Assembly (NCBI GenBank): GCA_011364925.1
Contig: RDOA01000016.1
Coordinates: forward strand, 1 to 64,000
DNA length: 64,000 nt
Source of the DNA: Promethearchaeota archaeon
GTDB lineage: Archaea > Asgardarchaeota > Lokiarchaeia > Sigyniarchaeales > SOKP01
Reading direction: 5' to 3'
This document shows positions 35,461 to 44,445 of this stretch, piece after piece. Under the pieces are notes generated by a model, which did not search any database, was not told the DNA's origin, and worked only from the letters and a program-made list of their open reading frames with translations. Position 1 is the first letter of the stretch, and each line of letters begins with the position of its first letter. The translations under genes and the position numbers were made by a program.

Positions 35461-36249
35461 TTATTTGGTATCAAATTTTTTATCAAAACCTCTTGAAGCT
35501 AAGCTGAGCATACGCTTAGCAACAAAAGTCTTCAGTGGGTTCACCTTTGTTTCATAAAAGAAATTTTCCTTGTCCTTATAGAAATTATAATCAGCAGAAA
35601 AATGATGTTTGTTCCTTTCCGATGTGGTTTTAAAGGCTTGAAACCATAAGACATTCCAAAACGTGGGTGGAAGCGGTTTGTCAGACTTGAGCGCCTTATA
35701 GAATTTATAGGACGCTATTTGAATATCTCGAGTAATCTTTTCTTCATATTTGGGCTTGTATTTAAATGGAGGTGTTTTTACGGCCAGTTTAGACACCAGA
35801 TAACCACCGCCCATGGTATTAGAAAGAGCTTTAAGTGTCGGTTTAATTCCAACTTCACCAGCTGTTACTAGCAACATGAGCTTTTGGTTGATGTATTTTG
35901 GACGGTGAAGTGTGTAAGCAAATCTATCCATAAAGTTTTTCATCAGCCATGGTACATTCACCGAGTAAACAGGTGAAGCAAGAATAACACCGTTAGAAGC
36001 AAGAATTCTTTCCTCGATATCGGCCCGAGAATCCTTCAGGGGACATTTATCCTCACCACGTGGAATACAAGCGAAGCACCCCCTACACAATTCGAGATTG
36101 GCATCCTTCAGGAAGAGATAATCGAATTCTAAATCCAGTTTTCCCTTTTTATCGCTATTGGCAAAAGATTTCAGGTGATTTTCTACCTGTTGAGTAATTC
36201 TGTAACTATTTCCTTTTTTCGGGCTACCGATTATGGCTAGAACTTTCAT
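35461..36249 (-). CDS. NADPH-dependent FMN reductase / iron-sulfur flavoprotein
   Basis: The start at 36249 (MKVLAIIGSPKKGNSYRITQ) has GAGGAG five bases upstream and opens with the flavodoxin-like FMN loop. The compact cysteine motif CRGCFACIPRGEDKC (C-x2-C-x2-C-x7-C) marks the iron-sulfur flavoprotein (Isf) type, which carries electrons from ferredoxin in methanogens. GVILASPVYSVNVPWLMKNF is the flavin-binding strand. A C-terminal extension of ~80 residues (after LKSDKPLPP) is longer than in Isf. It is transcribed alone. The acceptor is unknown. Confidence 0.85.
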   Translation of the reverse strand: MKVLAIIGSPKKGNSYRITQQVENHLKSFANSDKKGKLDLEFDYLFLKDANLELCRGCFACIPRGEDKCPLKDSRADIEERILASNGVILASPVYSVNVPWLMKNFMDRFAYTLHRPKYINQKLMLLVTAGEVGIKPTLKALSNTMGGGYLVSKLAVKTPPFKYKPKYEEKITRDIQIASYKFYKALKSDKPLPPTFWNVLWFQAFKTTSERNKHHFSADYNFYKDKENFFYETKVNPLKTFVAKRMLSLASRGFDKKFDTK

Positions 36250-36401
36250 TATCTCCTCATCTTTTTCAACATCTTCTGTCTGTTCATTTATCATAGACAT
36301 GCTAGCAAAAGAATTCATGATTTATAAGTATAAATAGTGCCCCTTTCAAGTAGACTTAATTGTAAACAATATAAAAAAAAAAAATATAATGAGAACTTTT
36401 T

Positions 36402-38795
36402 TTAAGCATAAACTGTATATCTTGCAATAAGACCATCATCAATTGCTATGAATCCTATCCCTTGATGATGAGGGACCCAAACTTTATAGTAACCCATTGC
36501 AGTATTTCCGGATGCATCTGTTACTTCAAAATTAATGGTGTATACTCTTCCATTTCCTCCACCACAACGTTCAGCTCTTAGTTTGACTGTTTGGGGATCA
36601 ACAATAACGATATCGTTCAATGTATTCCCATCTCCACGACCGTTTTCAGGTTCATCGCTACTTACTGATGTGATTACTACATCTTCTAAACCGACATCTG
36701 CATCACAAATATCAGAGACATCTAAGATGAAATCAGAGACCGTTATATTGTGATATTTATGGTTTGGAGGCCACAATATTAGATTAAATTCTATTATTGA
36801 TATTTCTGGAGGAGTAGTATCGATTATAGTAATATCAACAGTATCAGAATCCGTGTAAATGCCATCAGAGACTGTAAGAGTAACAGTAGTAGTTCCTAAT
36901 GGAAAAATGACTGGGGCTGGCGTCATACCCGTAGTTGATCCACCCGCCCAATTCCATGTATAAGTTAACTCATCACCGTCAGGGTCACTAGATCCAGATC
37001 CATCGAGGTATACTTCTGTTCCTGCATGGCTCGTTTGTTCCAGAGTTTGATCTGGACCTGCATCTGCTATTGGTGGTTGATTTCCAATTTCAACCGTAAG
37101 GTCCTCAAGGATTGGTGATACATCCCCTTCTAATATCTGAAGGGTCGATTCAATTTGTAAGTATCTTCCATTTGGCGTAGAGCTGAGTAATTCACCATTA
37201 GTTACCGTTTCCCAAGCTGACCATGTGGATTCATCATCTGAGGACCTTACCTTTACAATTATAGAAGTTCCTTCAGGTTCTTCACCATTCCATGAGACTG
37301 TCCCCCATGGTGTATCAGATTCATCACTATCAAAGGTAATTGTCCATGTTCCTGTTTTTGTAGTAATTGTCCTCGATAGATACCCTGTCATGTCACTATA
37401 ACCATACTGGCCACCACTTCCAATGATGTACTTTTCAAGATCTACACCACCAAGATTGTCACTACCAAGATTTGGATCTATTCTCATAATAGATTCTAAA
37501 CCCGTACCAACTACCCAAACCTTACCATTACTATCAACCGAAACTCCAGTTGGGTCACGAGCAAGTCCGTCCCCGAGCCAATCAAGGGAAATTTCCTTCA
37601 ACAGGACACCATCGTTAGATAATCTATAGACTTTATTTTTAGTGGTTGAAGCTACCCAAACATCGCCATCACTTGTACATGCTACACCTCGCATATTCCA
37701 GTAATAATCTACAGAAGGGAATATTCCAGGTTTACTCCACTCTATTATATTTGATGGGAATGAACTCCCTACCTTTCTATTTATATCCAGCCGGGAAAGT
37801 ACATTATCGGTCCATCCTGAGGCAAAGAGATGGTCGCGACCATCTAAAGTTATTCCATAACTCATATATCTAGAATTTGTGAGAAATATTTTTTCAAAGG
37901 TTAAATCAGTGGTATTCAATCGCAGAATATGAGGTGTACCAGCACCTGTTGGTCTGTTTGAAGACCATAGGGTACCATTTGAGTCAATTACCGCTCCATA
38001 AGCATAATGACCAGGTACGTCTAAACTAACTTCAATTGCTCCTGTTTCTCCGTTAATACGATGATACACACAAGACATAGAGTATGGATAACCCCTGTAA
38101 TCTGTTGGACATGTTCCTGCCCATAGGTTATTTTCAGCATCAATTGCTAATCCTCTTGGAGAAGTTCTCCAATGGCTTGTATCATAAGGTCCATGATAGT
38201 CTCCTGGTGCAAAAGTGCCTTCATGACCTTTATACAAAACGACTTCAAAAAGGACACATTCATCTTCTCCCCAAGGAAGAAGTTCTGTGCCATCAATTAT
38301 TCCATTTCCGTTATCATCAGATGATGTAGTACAAATTCCATCTCCATTTCTATCATCCCAAATACCCGCTTCAAAAAGACCTATCTTAACCACGGTACCA
38401 GCATCTCTGTTGCCAACCCAACAATTTCCTTGAAGATCAACTGTAGTTCTGGAAGGGCTTGACGATTTTCCAATGTAATCAGGATTTTGAGGGTCCGGCA
38501 TTACCCAATAGCGTCCTAATTCGTCCCCCGTATCAGTATTGACCTTAGAAACTGTGCCTTGGCCAGTATTAGGAACCCAGATGTAGGGTAATGTAATCTG
38601 TTCTGTAGAGAGCTGTAGTTGATCGTGAACAGTATCGTGTTCTAAATTAACGAGGGTACCCTCATCGAAATCTGCATCAAAAGTATAAGTACGAGATGAG
38701 ACAAGTGGATTTCCAAGTGAGGGTTGAATAAATACGAAGCTACTACACAATAGGAATAGTGATAAAAGTATTAATTTTAAAATTAGTTTTTTCAT
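36402..38795 (-). CDS. Secreted β-propeller/PKD-domain protein
   Basis: The 797-residue protein has a signal peptide (LILLSLFLLCSSFVFIQPSLG). A Vgb/NHL-like propeller follows (~45-440), whose blades show repeats such as GNCWVGNRDAGTVVKI, NNLWAGTCPT, DVWVASTTKNKVYRL and KVWVVGTGLESIMRI. A Ca2+-binding-like loop (DDRNGDGICTTSSDDNGNG) interrupts it. Then come a β-sandwich, a PKD domain (PPIADAGPDQT, DGSGSSDPDGD) and a final Ig-like domain. It is likely cell-surface or released. It looks less AT-rich than its neighbours, which hints at transfer from bacteria. Binding target unknown. Confidence 0.8.
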   Translation of the reverse strand: MKKLILKLILLSLFLLCSSFVFIQPSLGNPLVSSRTYTFDADFDEGTLVNLEHDTVHDQLQLSTEQITLPYIWVPNTGQGTVSKVNTDTGDELGRYWVMPDPQNPDYIGKSSSPSRTTVDLQGNCWVGNRDAGTVVKIGLFEAGIWDDRNGDGICTTSSDDNGNGIIDGTELLPWGEDECVLFEVVLYKGHEGTFAPGDYHGPYDTSHWRTSPRGLAIDAENNLWAGTCPTDYRGYPYSMSCVYHRINGETGAIEVSLDVPGHYAYGAVIDSNGTLWSSNRPTGAGTPHILRLNTTDLTFEKIFLTNSRYMSYGITLDGRDHLFASGWTDNVLSRLDINRKVGSSFPSNIIEWSKPGIFPSVDYYWNMRGVACTSDGDVWVASTTKNKVYRLSNDGVLLKEISLDWLGDGLARDPTGVSVDSNGKVWVVGTGLESIMRIDPNLGSDNLGGVDLEKYIIGSGGQYGYSDMTGYLSRTITTKTGTWTITFDSDESDTPWGTVSWNGEEPEGTSIIVKVRSSDDESTWSAWETVTNGELLSSTPNGRYLQIESTLQILEGDVSPILEDLTVEIGNQPPIADAGPDQTLEQTSHAGTEVYLDGSGSSDPDGDELTYTWNWAGGSTTGMTPAPVIFPLGTTTVTLTVSDGIYTDSDTVDITIIDTTPPEISIIEFNLILWPPNHKYHNITVSDFILDVSDICDADVGLEDVVITSVSSDEPENGRGDGNTLNDIVIVDPQTVKLRAERCGGGNGRVYTINFEVTDASGNTAMGYYKVWVPHHQGIGFIAIDDGLIARYTVYA

Positions 38796-38970
38796 TTTAT
38801 TCCTCTTAATTAATTAGTTTTTTTGAAATAAATTTCACCAAGTAGTAAGTTTGTTACCACAAGAAACAAAATTAGATAGGTTTGTATTTAAACTTTTACA
38901 CAAATATGTCAAAAATTTCTTAGTAAATAGTAAATAGCTACAAAAAAATTGAACATCAATAGGGTTAAGA

Positions 38971-39711
38971 TTATTTGTTTTTATTCTTCCACCAATATGG
39001 GTTATTTAACTTGAAAAATTTGCCATAATCTAGCAATAATATATGATTTTCCATAATCGAAAACGCAAAACCTCCAAGGTAGTCCACCCATCGTTTATCG
39101 GGAGGAATAGCGAACCATCCAAATCTGAAAATCATAATATGAAAATCGTGAGTAACAAAAATATTGATACCACCTTCAGGAATGTTTTCTACTTCGCTCC
39201 AAATTTGTCCGCCACTTCTTTGATAAAAAGGTTGCGCTAAAGGCCATAGATCTGGCGAATAAACACCCGCTAAATAACGAAGGATCACTTGATAATTTTC
39301 ATTTTTGTTGAATTCGTCTAAATACGATTGATTATTTATTCCAATTCCATATAAAGCATTACACACTCCAATGTAATCACCCTTTCCGTTTCTTCCTGTG
39401 AATCCTTGGCATATTTTTTCAGCAGTCACTTTGCAGCGGCTACGAGGGCTATGAAGCAATCGAATAGGTCTTTCTATTGGCAAATTCTCACCAAATTTTA
39501 CTGCAATTTCTTCTCCTAAAGGTGTTAACTCCATGTTCGCGTCCTTTAATTCGCTTTCTTTAACTAACTTCGGTTCATATCTTTGCGAATGTCTTAGTAC
39601 TATAGTGATTTTCGAAGTTTTAGGAAATTCATCGAGACCTCTTAGTAGTTCCCTCGCATGGTGTGTCCAGGTGTGTTCTTTCCAGATTTGATCATTAAAT
39701 CCTTCTGCCAT
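38971..39711 (-). CDS. Histidine-phosphatase superfamily protein (atypical RHS motif)
   Basis: ITIVLRHSQRYEP gives the catalytic Arg-His (usually RHG, here RHS), LLHSPRSRCKVTAEKI the second Arg site, and NIFVTHDFHIMIF the second catalytic His. Together they mark the phosphoglycerate mutase/histidine phosphatase clan, of the acid-phosphatase type. The start at 39711 has AGGAAAGG just upstream; the longer frame to 39750 would overlap the fpg gene. The likely activity is dephosphorylation of a small molecule or protein; substrate unknown. It follows fpg by 14 bp. Confidence 0.8.
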   Translation of the reverse strand: MAEGFNDQIWKEHTWTHHARELLRGLDEFPKTSKITIVLRHSQRYEPKLVKESELKDANMELTPLGEEIAVKFGENLPIERPIRLLHSPRSRCKVTAEKICQGFTGRNGKGDYIGVCNALYGIGINNQSYLDEFNKNENYQVILRYLAGVYSPDLWPLAQPFYQRSGGQIWSEVENIPEGGINIFVTHDFHIMIFRFGWFAIPPDKRWVDYLGGFAFSIMENHILLLDYGKFFKLNNPYWWKNKNK

Positions 39712-39725
39712 AATAAACCCTTTCC

Positions 39726-40505
39726 TTACTCCTTTTGGCAAGTTGGACAATAAAAGCCATGTCGCCCTGAAATTTCAAATCGAGTGATATCGTTGTTGCA
39801 AACTGGGCATTTTTCTTCTTTCTTACGATGTGGAATCAGAAACTCGTCGGGGTATGAGCTTAAATCTCCTTCTTTCTTGATTCCAAACTCCAGCACATCT
39901 ATAATATTGCTATACAATTCTTTTAATTTATTATCACTTAAAGTATTAATATTAGTTTTTGGATGTATTTTAGTTCTAAACAAAATTTCGTCAGAATAGA
40001 TGTTACCAACACCAGCGATAAAACTTTGGTTCAGCAATGCGTTTTTAGCGATAGCACTTCTTCTCTGCGCAGCTTCATGGAATTCTTCGAAAGTCATTTT
40101 ATAAGCATCTGGTCCTAATTTTTTATTTTCGACAAATTCTTCAAAGGAATTTACGATAGATACTTTTCCAAACATTCTAACGGATATATAAGCCAAGCTA
40201 AAGCCGTTATTAAATTGGAATATCACCTTACTAAACCTAGGAGGATCATCCTTGCTGTTGTAATACTCTAAATCTCCACTCATCCCAAAATGCATTACCA
40301 GAAATTGGGGATTGAGATATACGAGTAGATACTTTCCATGACGTATTGATGACTCGAATTGTTTACCCTTTAAGGCTTTTCTTAAATAAGCTTCTTCTGT
40401 GTTTAATATTCTATTATCAGTAATATGAACTTCTTTAATTAATTGCTTTAAAGATGTTTTATCTAAGTACCGTTTGAAAGTTTCTACTTCAGGAAGTTCT
40501 GGCAT
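39726..40505 (-). CDS. mutM: Formamidopyrimidine-DNA glycosylase (Fpg/Nei family)
   Basis: The 259-residue protein keeps the key parts: MPELPEVET (catalytic Pro1 and Glu2), HGKYLLVYL with the β-hairpin Lys, LVMHFGMSGDL, a helix-two-turn-helix (NQSFIAGVGNIYSDE), and the zinc finger CPVCNN ... GRHGFYCPTCQ. It removes oxidised purines and cuts the strand by β/δ-elimination. Fpg is uncommon in archaea, so acquisition from bacteria is possible. It is followed by the phosphatase gene and preceded by a DUF1801 gene, all minus strand. Confidence 0.93.
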   Translation of the reverse strand: MPELPEVETFKRYLDKTSLKQLIKEVHITDNRILNTEEAYLRKALKGKQFESSIRHGKYLLVYLNPQFLVMHFGMSGDLEYYNSKDDPPRFSKVIFQFNNGFSLAYISVRMFGKVSIVNSFEEFVENKKLGPDAYKMTFEEFHEAAQRRSAIAKNALLNQSFIAGVGNIYSDEILFRTKIHPKTNINTLSDNKLKELYSNIIDVLEFGIKKEGDLSSYPDEFLIPHRKKEEKCPVCNNDITRFEISGRHGFYCPTCQKE

Positions 40506-40574
40506 TAATCTAATTTGATATGCTTCTTTTTAATAATTAACATTATAATGCAAACCTTATGAAGATTTTTGTCT

Positions 40575-40991
40575 TCATTGATATTGCCTTTTCATATACT
40601 TAACTGATTCAGAAACAAGTTCTTTTAGATTGTCAATATCAATATCTTTAAGCTTATTTATGTAAAGACAAGATTTCCCAATCTTAAATTTTCCGAGTTT
40701 ACTTAAAATTTCATCATATCCTTCGAAACCTGACATGATATACAAGGTTAAATTTTGCTTTCGAGGAGAAAATCCTACTAAAGGCCAATCTCCCTCGCGA
40801 CCACTCGCGTATTTGTAGTGATAACTTCCAAATCCAACGATGCTATCTCCCCACATCACAGGCTTCTCATTTGTAACCTTTTCCATTAATTTTAAAATCT
40901 TAAAACTGTCTTCTCTTTTAGTTGCATTTTCGACTTTCTTGAGAAACTCATCGACATTTTTCTTGGTTGGTTTTGTTTTCAGCTCAGTCAT
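40575..40991 (-). CDS. DUF1801 protein
   Basis: The 138-residue protein matches DUF1801 (YdhG-like): VDEFLKKVENATKREDSFKI, KPVMWGDSIVGFGSYHYKY and LTLYIMSGFEGYDEILSKLG with FKIGKSCLYINKLKDID. The family has an iron-chaperone (frataxin-like) fold in Bacillus YdhG, but its role here is unknown. It lies 69 bp upstream of fpg on the same strand. Start ATG at 40991. Confidence 0.82.
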   Translation of the reverse strand: MTELKTKPTKKNVDEFLKKVENATKREDSFKILKLMEKVTNEKPVMWGDSIVGFGSYHYKYASGREGDWPLVGFSPRKQNLTLYIMSGFEGYDEILSKLGKFKIGKSCLYINKLKDIDIDNLKELVSESVKYMKRQYQ

Positions 40992-41100
40992 AGAATTTAA
41001 GGATGCAAGAGAGTATTAAAATGTTTTTGATTCACTCAGATTAAAATACTTGATTGTTCTAATAATATTTAACAAAATTTTTCAGAAAAGGTTAAAGAGT

Positions 41101-42450
41101 TTGAGTAAAAAAAAATCTGTTTTAGTCTTCTTAATGATAGTTTTAATGTCTACAACACTAACGTCAATTTCGTTTTCTGACAATTTTCCGAAGTCGAGTG
41201 GATCCACTCCTATGGAGGGTGTTGTGGTCGATGGTACAATTACAGAGTCAGAATGGGCTGGTCTTGATTGGAAAGTTCCATTTTACTTAGATATTGATGA
41301 TGTTGGAAATCCCCCCGATACCGATGGATATAATTACCTATATTTAGGAGAGGATTTATCCAATCTTTATATTGGATTGGATCTATGTAGCGATAAAACG
41401 GGAGGTACTAACGGAGAATGGGTAAGCGTGTGGTTAAATACTAATAATCGCACATTCTCAGATGCTTATGATTGGCAGTCGTATTATAACGACGGTGTAG
41501 AATCGTTAGTTTACGATGTAGAAAGAGATCAAGAATGGGACTTCCTTTCGAATAATATAGGAGGCTTTCAATCTACTATAAACGACGATTCAGAATATGC
41601 TGCTGTATATGGTACTATTGAGGGAAATAAAACTTGTTTGGATCATTTAGATAATTTGGTTTTTAATGTGACATCAGAATTTGTTGCTGGTAGTTATATG
41701 AGTAGAGTCGAATTTATCGTTGATTTACGCGAAATGTTTGGTGATTTTTTTGACCCAATTTTTGTAGATCATATTCAATGGATCCAATTTCAGATTTACA
41801 CTAAAGCAAACACGACTATTTCGGATCATTATCTCTATCTTGCGTACGACGATGGGACAGTAAATCCTAGTGATAAAGATCAAGTTCGGCAACTTAGCAC
41901 AACTACCACCAGGGAAGTGCTCCAATTTACGTACGGTCCTGGGAACATTTCCGTAAATCACGAAATGAAGTTCGTATTATATGCTAATCATACCTCTCCA
42001 TTCACGACGTTAATAAATAGCCTACACATAACTCCTTACTCTAACATGACAAATAGCGTAGCGACAGTAACTTACCCATATACTTCTATTAACAATTATG
42101 ATATTGAATGGTCCTTCGGACCAAGCGCCAACAACGCATCTAGTCATCGTATGTATGAAATACGAATTCCAAAAAGCGAACTAGAACACTACGATCCTAA
42201 CGAAGCTTTAGGGATACAAGTAGGAGGGTATGGCACGATGGCATTTCCTGGCAGCAATTATTGGGTATTTTCAACAACACCTGTAAATCTAATACCGGCT
42301 TTAAGCTTTAGGTATCTATTTTACGATATGGGTGGTTGTCAAACACCCCCCAGTCCTGCTATTCCTGGATACAATTTGTACATTCTTCTTGGTCTTATCG
42401 GATTTACATTGACAATCTTAATAAGAAGGAAAAATCGAAATCTTAACTAA
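41101..42450 (+). CDS. Surface-anchored CBM9/DOMON-like protein with C-terminal sorting segment
   Basis: The TTG start at 41101 gives a signal peptide (SKKKSVLVFLMIVLMSTTLT). Two repeated β-sandwich regions follow: VVDGTITESEWAGLDW, LYIGLDLCSDKTGG and EWVSVWLNTNNRT resemble the family-9 carbohydrate-binding/DOMON fold. A cysteine in GGCQTPPSPAIPGYN precedes a final membrane helix and RRKNRNLN. That tail resembles the archaeal C-terminal sorting signals processed by archaeosortases (an IPGY-type motif in Asgards). It is likely a glycan-binding cell-surface protein. The upstream frame to 41050 is less likely. Confidence 0.65.
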   Translation: MSKKKSVLVFLMIVLMSTTLTSISFSDNFPKSSGSTPMEGVVVDGTITESEWAGLDWKVPFYLDIDDVGNPPDTDGYNYLYLGEDLSNLYIGLDLCSDKTGGTNGEWVSVWLNTNNRTFSDAYDWQSYYNDGVESLVYDVERDQEWDFLSNNIGGFQSTINDDSEYAAVYGTIEGNKTCLDHLDNLVFNVTSEFVAGSYMSRVEFIVDLREMFGDFFDPIFVDHIQWIQFQIYTKANTTISDHYLYLAYDDGTVNPSDKDQVRQLSTTTTREVLQFTYGPGNISVNHEMKFVLYANHTSPFTTLINSLHITPYSNMTNSVATVTYPYTSINNYDIEWSFGPSANNASSHRMYEIRIPKSELEHYDPNEALGIQVGGYGTMAFPGSNYWVFSTTPVNLIPALSFRYLFYDMGGCQTPPSPAIPGYNLYILLGLIGFTLTILIRRKNRNLN

Positions 42451-42488
42451 TTTTTTTTACTTTTTCAAATTTTTGTGTTAAATTTAAT

Positions 42489-43367
42489 TTATTTTGCAAG
42501 TTCTTCTTTTATTTTAAGAGCTAATGCTTCGCTTTCTTCAGAATCAGTAAGGAATTCGATATCACTGGGTGTTTTTATGCCTAAGTCTAATTCAATTGCT
42601 CTCTTAATTTGATCTTGCCCAAAAATTGGACCGTTAGATACTTCTGGTGTGGTTCCAAGAGTACGCAATATAGCAACCCCAATAGCATCAATAGCAATTT
42701 TGTCAGTACCAGCAACGAACACATTTGCTTCTACTCGTGTACCTTCCATTGGGCCTCGATCTACAAATGTTATAACGCCATCCATGATAATCAAATCTGG
42801 TTTATAAGCGCAGTTAATCTCCGCTATCATTTCTCGCTGATGTTTTGATGCGTGTAATTCTGACATATTTTTCTTATTAACCGTTCCCACCGCATTCTTT
42901 AACGACATGGTGAAGTGTCCTCCATACATGTGAGTCTTCAAGCAACATGTCTCTACAATACATTCTGCTTCGTCGTAGATTTTAGCAAATAGGAATCCGT
43001 TATTCCAGTGATTGCTTTCTGGGTCTTTGAGAACATAATTATCATCGGGAATTCTAGTTAAATCGACTAAATTCACATCCATTTCTTCTGCTAAACGATC
43101 AACACCTAATTTTTTAAAAACTTCTGATGTTTTCGCTGGACCAGCTCGTTCTGCAATTGTAATACTTTCCACCCCCATTTCCTTTAGCTTTAGGATTAGC
43201 TGCTTAACAGTTTCCATAGAACTTGAAGCAGGAGGAGGATCGGCAGTATTAAAATTAGGTTTAAAAATTATGTTTTTCCCCTTCACGGGATTGATATCCA
43301 ACAACTCTAAAGCTTTATTAACACCATATATGCGATCGTTTGTTGAAACAACTGCTACCTTAGTCAT
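42489..43367 (-). CDS. DUF362 protein
   Basis: The protein matches DUF362: KVAVVSTNDRIYGVNKALEL, NIIFKPNFNTADPPPASSS, LKTHMYGGHFTMSLKNAVG, LIIMDGVITFVDRGPMEGT and VFVAGTDKIAIDAIGVAIL. The iron-sulfur domain attached in some members is absent. The start at 43367 has AAGGTGG five bases upstream; a further ATG at 43376 is also in frame. The role is not established; in some lineages it sits beside redox enzymes. It is a monocistronic gene. Confidence 0.85.
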   Translation of the reverse strand: MTKVAVVSTNDRIYGVNKALELLDINPVKGKNIIFKPNFNTADPPPASSSMETVKQLILKLKEMGVESITIAERAGPAKTSEVFKKLGVDRLAEEMDVNLVDLTRIPDDNYVLKDPESNHWNNGFLFAKIYDEAECIVETCCLKTHMYGGHFTMSLKNAVGTVNKKNMSELHASKHQREMIAEINCAYKPDLIIMDGVITFVDRGPMEGTRVEANVFVAGTDKIAIDAIGVAILRTLGTTPEVSNGPIFGQDQIKRAIELDLGIKTPSDIEFLTDSEESEALALKIKEELAK

Positions 43368-43465
43368 AATGTCCACCTTGTGTTAGGTACAATTGGACGG
43401 ATAAAAATAAAGTTTATTGTTAAGATTCTTAGGCAAATTTAATCCTTTTCAGATTGAAAATAAAA

Positions 43466-44323
43466 TCAACCTAAGATTTTATTAAGCTTATTCCCTAGAA
43501 TTTCAGGGAGTTCACCTAAATAAGAGTTAAAATCACAAATTAACAGGTAAAGATAAGGCTCGAATAGCCCTTCTATACTCGGACCTATATCTGATTTATA
43601 GATATAAACCCATATTTCCTCACCATTAAAAGTGGATTGGCGATAGACCCAATTCAATGGAGGAATTTCAGGAATGTTTCCAATGTTTCTCAATACCCTG
43701 TGGATATCGTCGAGTGAATACTTTTTACCAAGTATCATTATAGGAGAAAGATCGAAAGATGTTATGCATATCTCGTGTAAACCGTAATGCTTCATTTCCT
43801 TCATGAAATCGTTTCCTAATTTTTTTAATTCAGCTTTATGGTGGTTAACACGGGCTCTCGCTTCAAAATCAGTCAAAATATTGTAAATTTTCTCTTCTTG
43901 AACGGGTAATATTTCAATAGCAGTTTCTAAAGGTACCTTATAGGAGAGAAGAACATCGTATATTAATTTAATTTTAGCATAAACAGATTTGTGAAAAAGA
44001 TATGATTCCGTTTGGCAAGTAACGAGAACATCGCCTGAATAATCTTCTTTATCCTTATGAAACTCCTCGTGATCAGTTGAATTGAACTCAAGAATGTTAA
44101 TATTTTTGGACATTGCACGTGCAAATTTAAATAACGCTGAAACTAGTCCAGCATTTAACTCAAAAGAATCCGCAATCTCAAAATTTGTTTTAGCTTTAAA
44201 ATCTTCTTTTGAAAAATCGAAAAATCTAAGGTATTGCTTTATACCATTAGGAGCATCTTTTACTTTTAGCTGATAATAAGGGAATCCGTTGCTGGTTATA
44301 ACTGAAAATGTATAAATTGTCAA
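43466..44323 (-). CDS. Possible longin-fold protein (Asgard trafficking type)
   Basis: I recognise no family by motif. The first ~140 residues follow a longin-like order: two strands (IYTFSVITSNGFPYYQLKV), a long helix (LNAGLVSALFKFARAMSK), strands (NILEFNS, DVLVTCQTESYLFHKSVY) and a helix (AKIKLIYDVLLSYK). The second half also has strand-helix units (EICITSFDLSPIMIL, EIWVYIYKSD, YLYLLICDFNSYL). Longin domains occur in eukaryotic vesicle proteins and in Asgard genomes, often next to GTPases. The call rests only on secondary-structure order. No GTPase lies beside it. Confidence 0.4.
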   Translation of the reverse strand: MTIYTFSVITSNGFPYYQLKVKDAPNGIKQYLRFFDFSKEDFKAKTNFEIADSFELNAGLVSALFKFARAMSKNINILEFNSTDHEEFHKDKEDYSGDVLVTCQTESYLFHKSVYAKIKLIYDVLLSYKVPLETAIEILPVQEEKIYNILTDFEARARVNHHKAELKKLGNDFMKEMKHYGLHEICITSFDLSPIMILGKKYSLDDIHRVLRNIGNIPEIPPLNWVYRQSTFNGEEIWVYIYKSDIGPSIEGLFEPYLYLLICDFNSYLGELPEILGNKLNKILG

Positions 44324-44445
44324 TTTTTAAGAGATTTTTAGTATTAATATATTCTATTAATTACAAATGTACTATTATACTTAATTTTTATATAGTTATT
44401 GAATTCCAAAAAGTAATTATATAAATTTTGAAAACTTTGTTCTTT

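Noticed and set aside
43466-44323. Assigning a named longin or roadblock family
   Set aside because: Only the strand-helix order suggests it; no diagnostic residues are visible, so only a tentative call is made.
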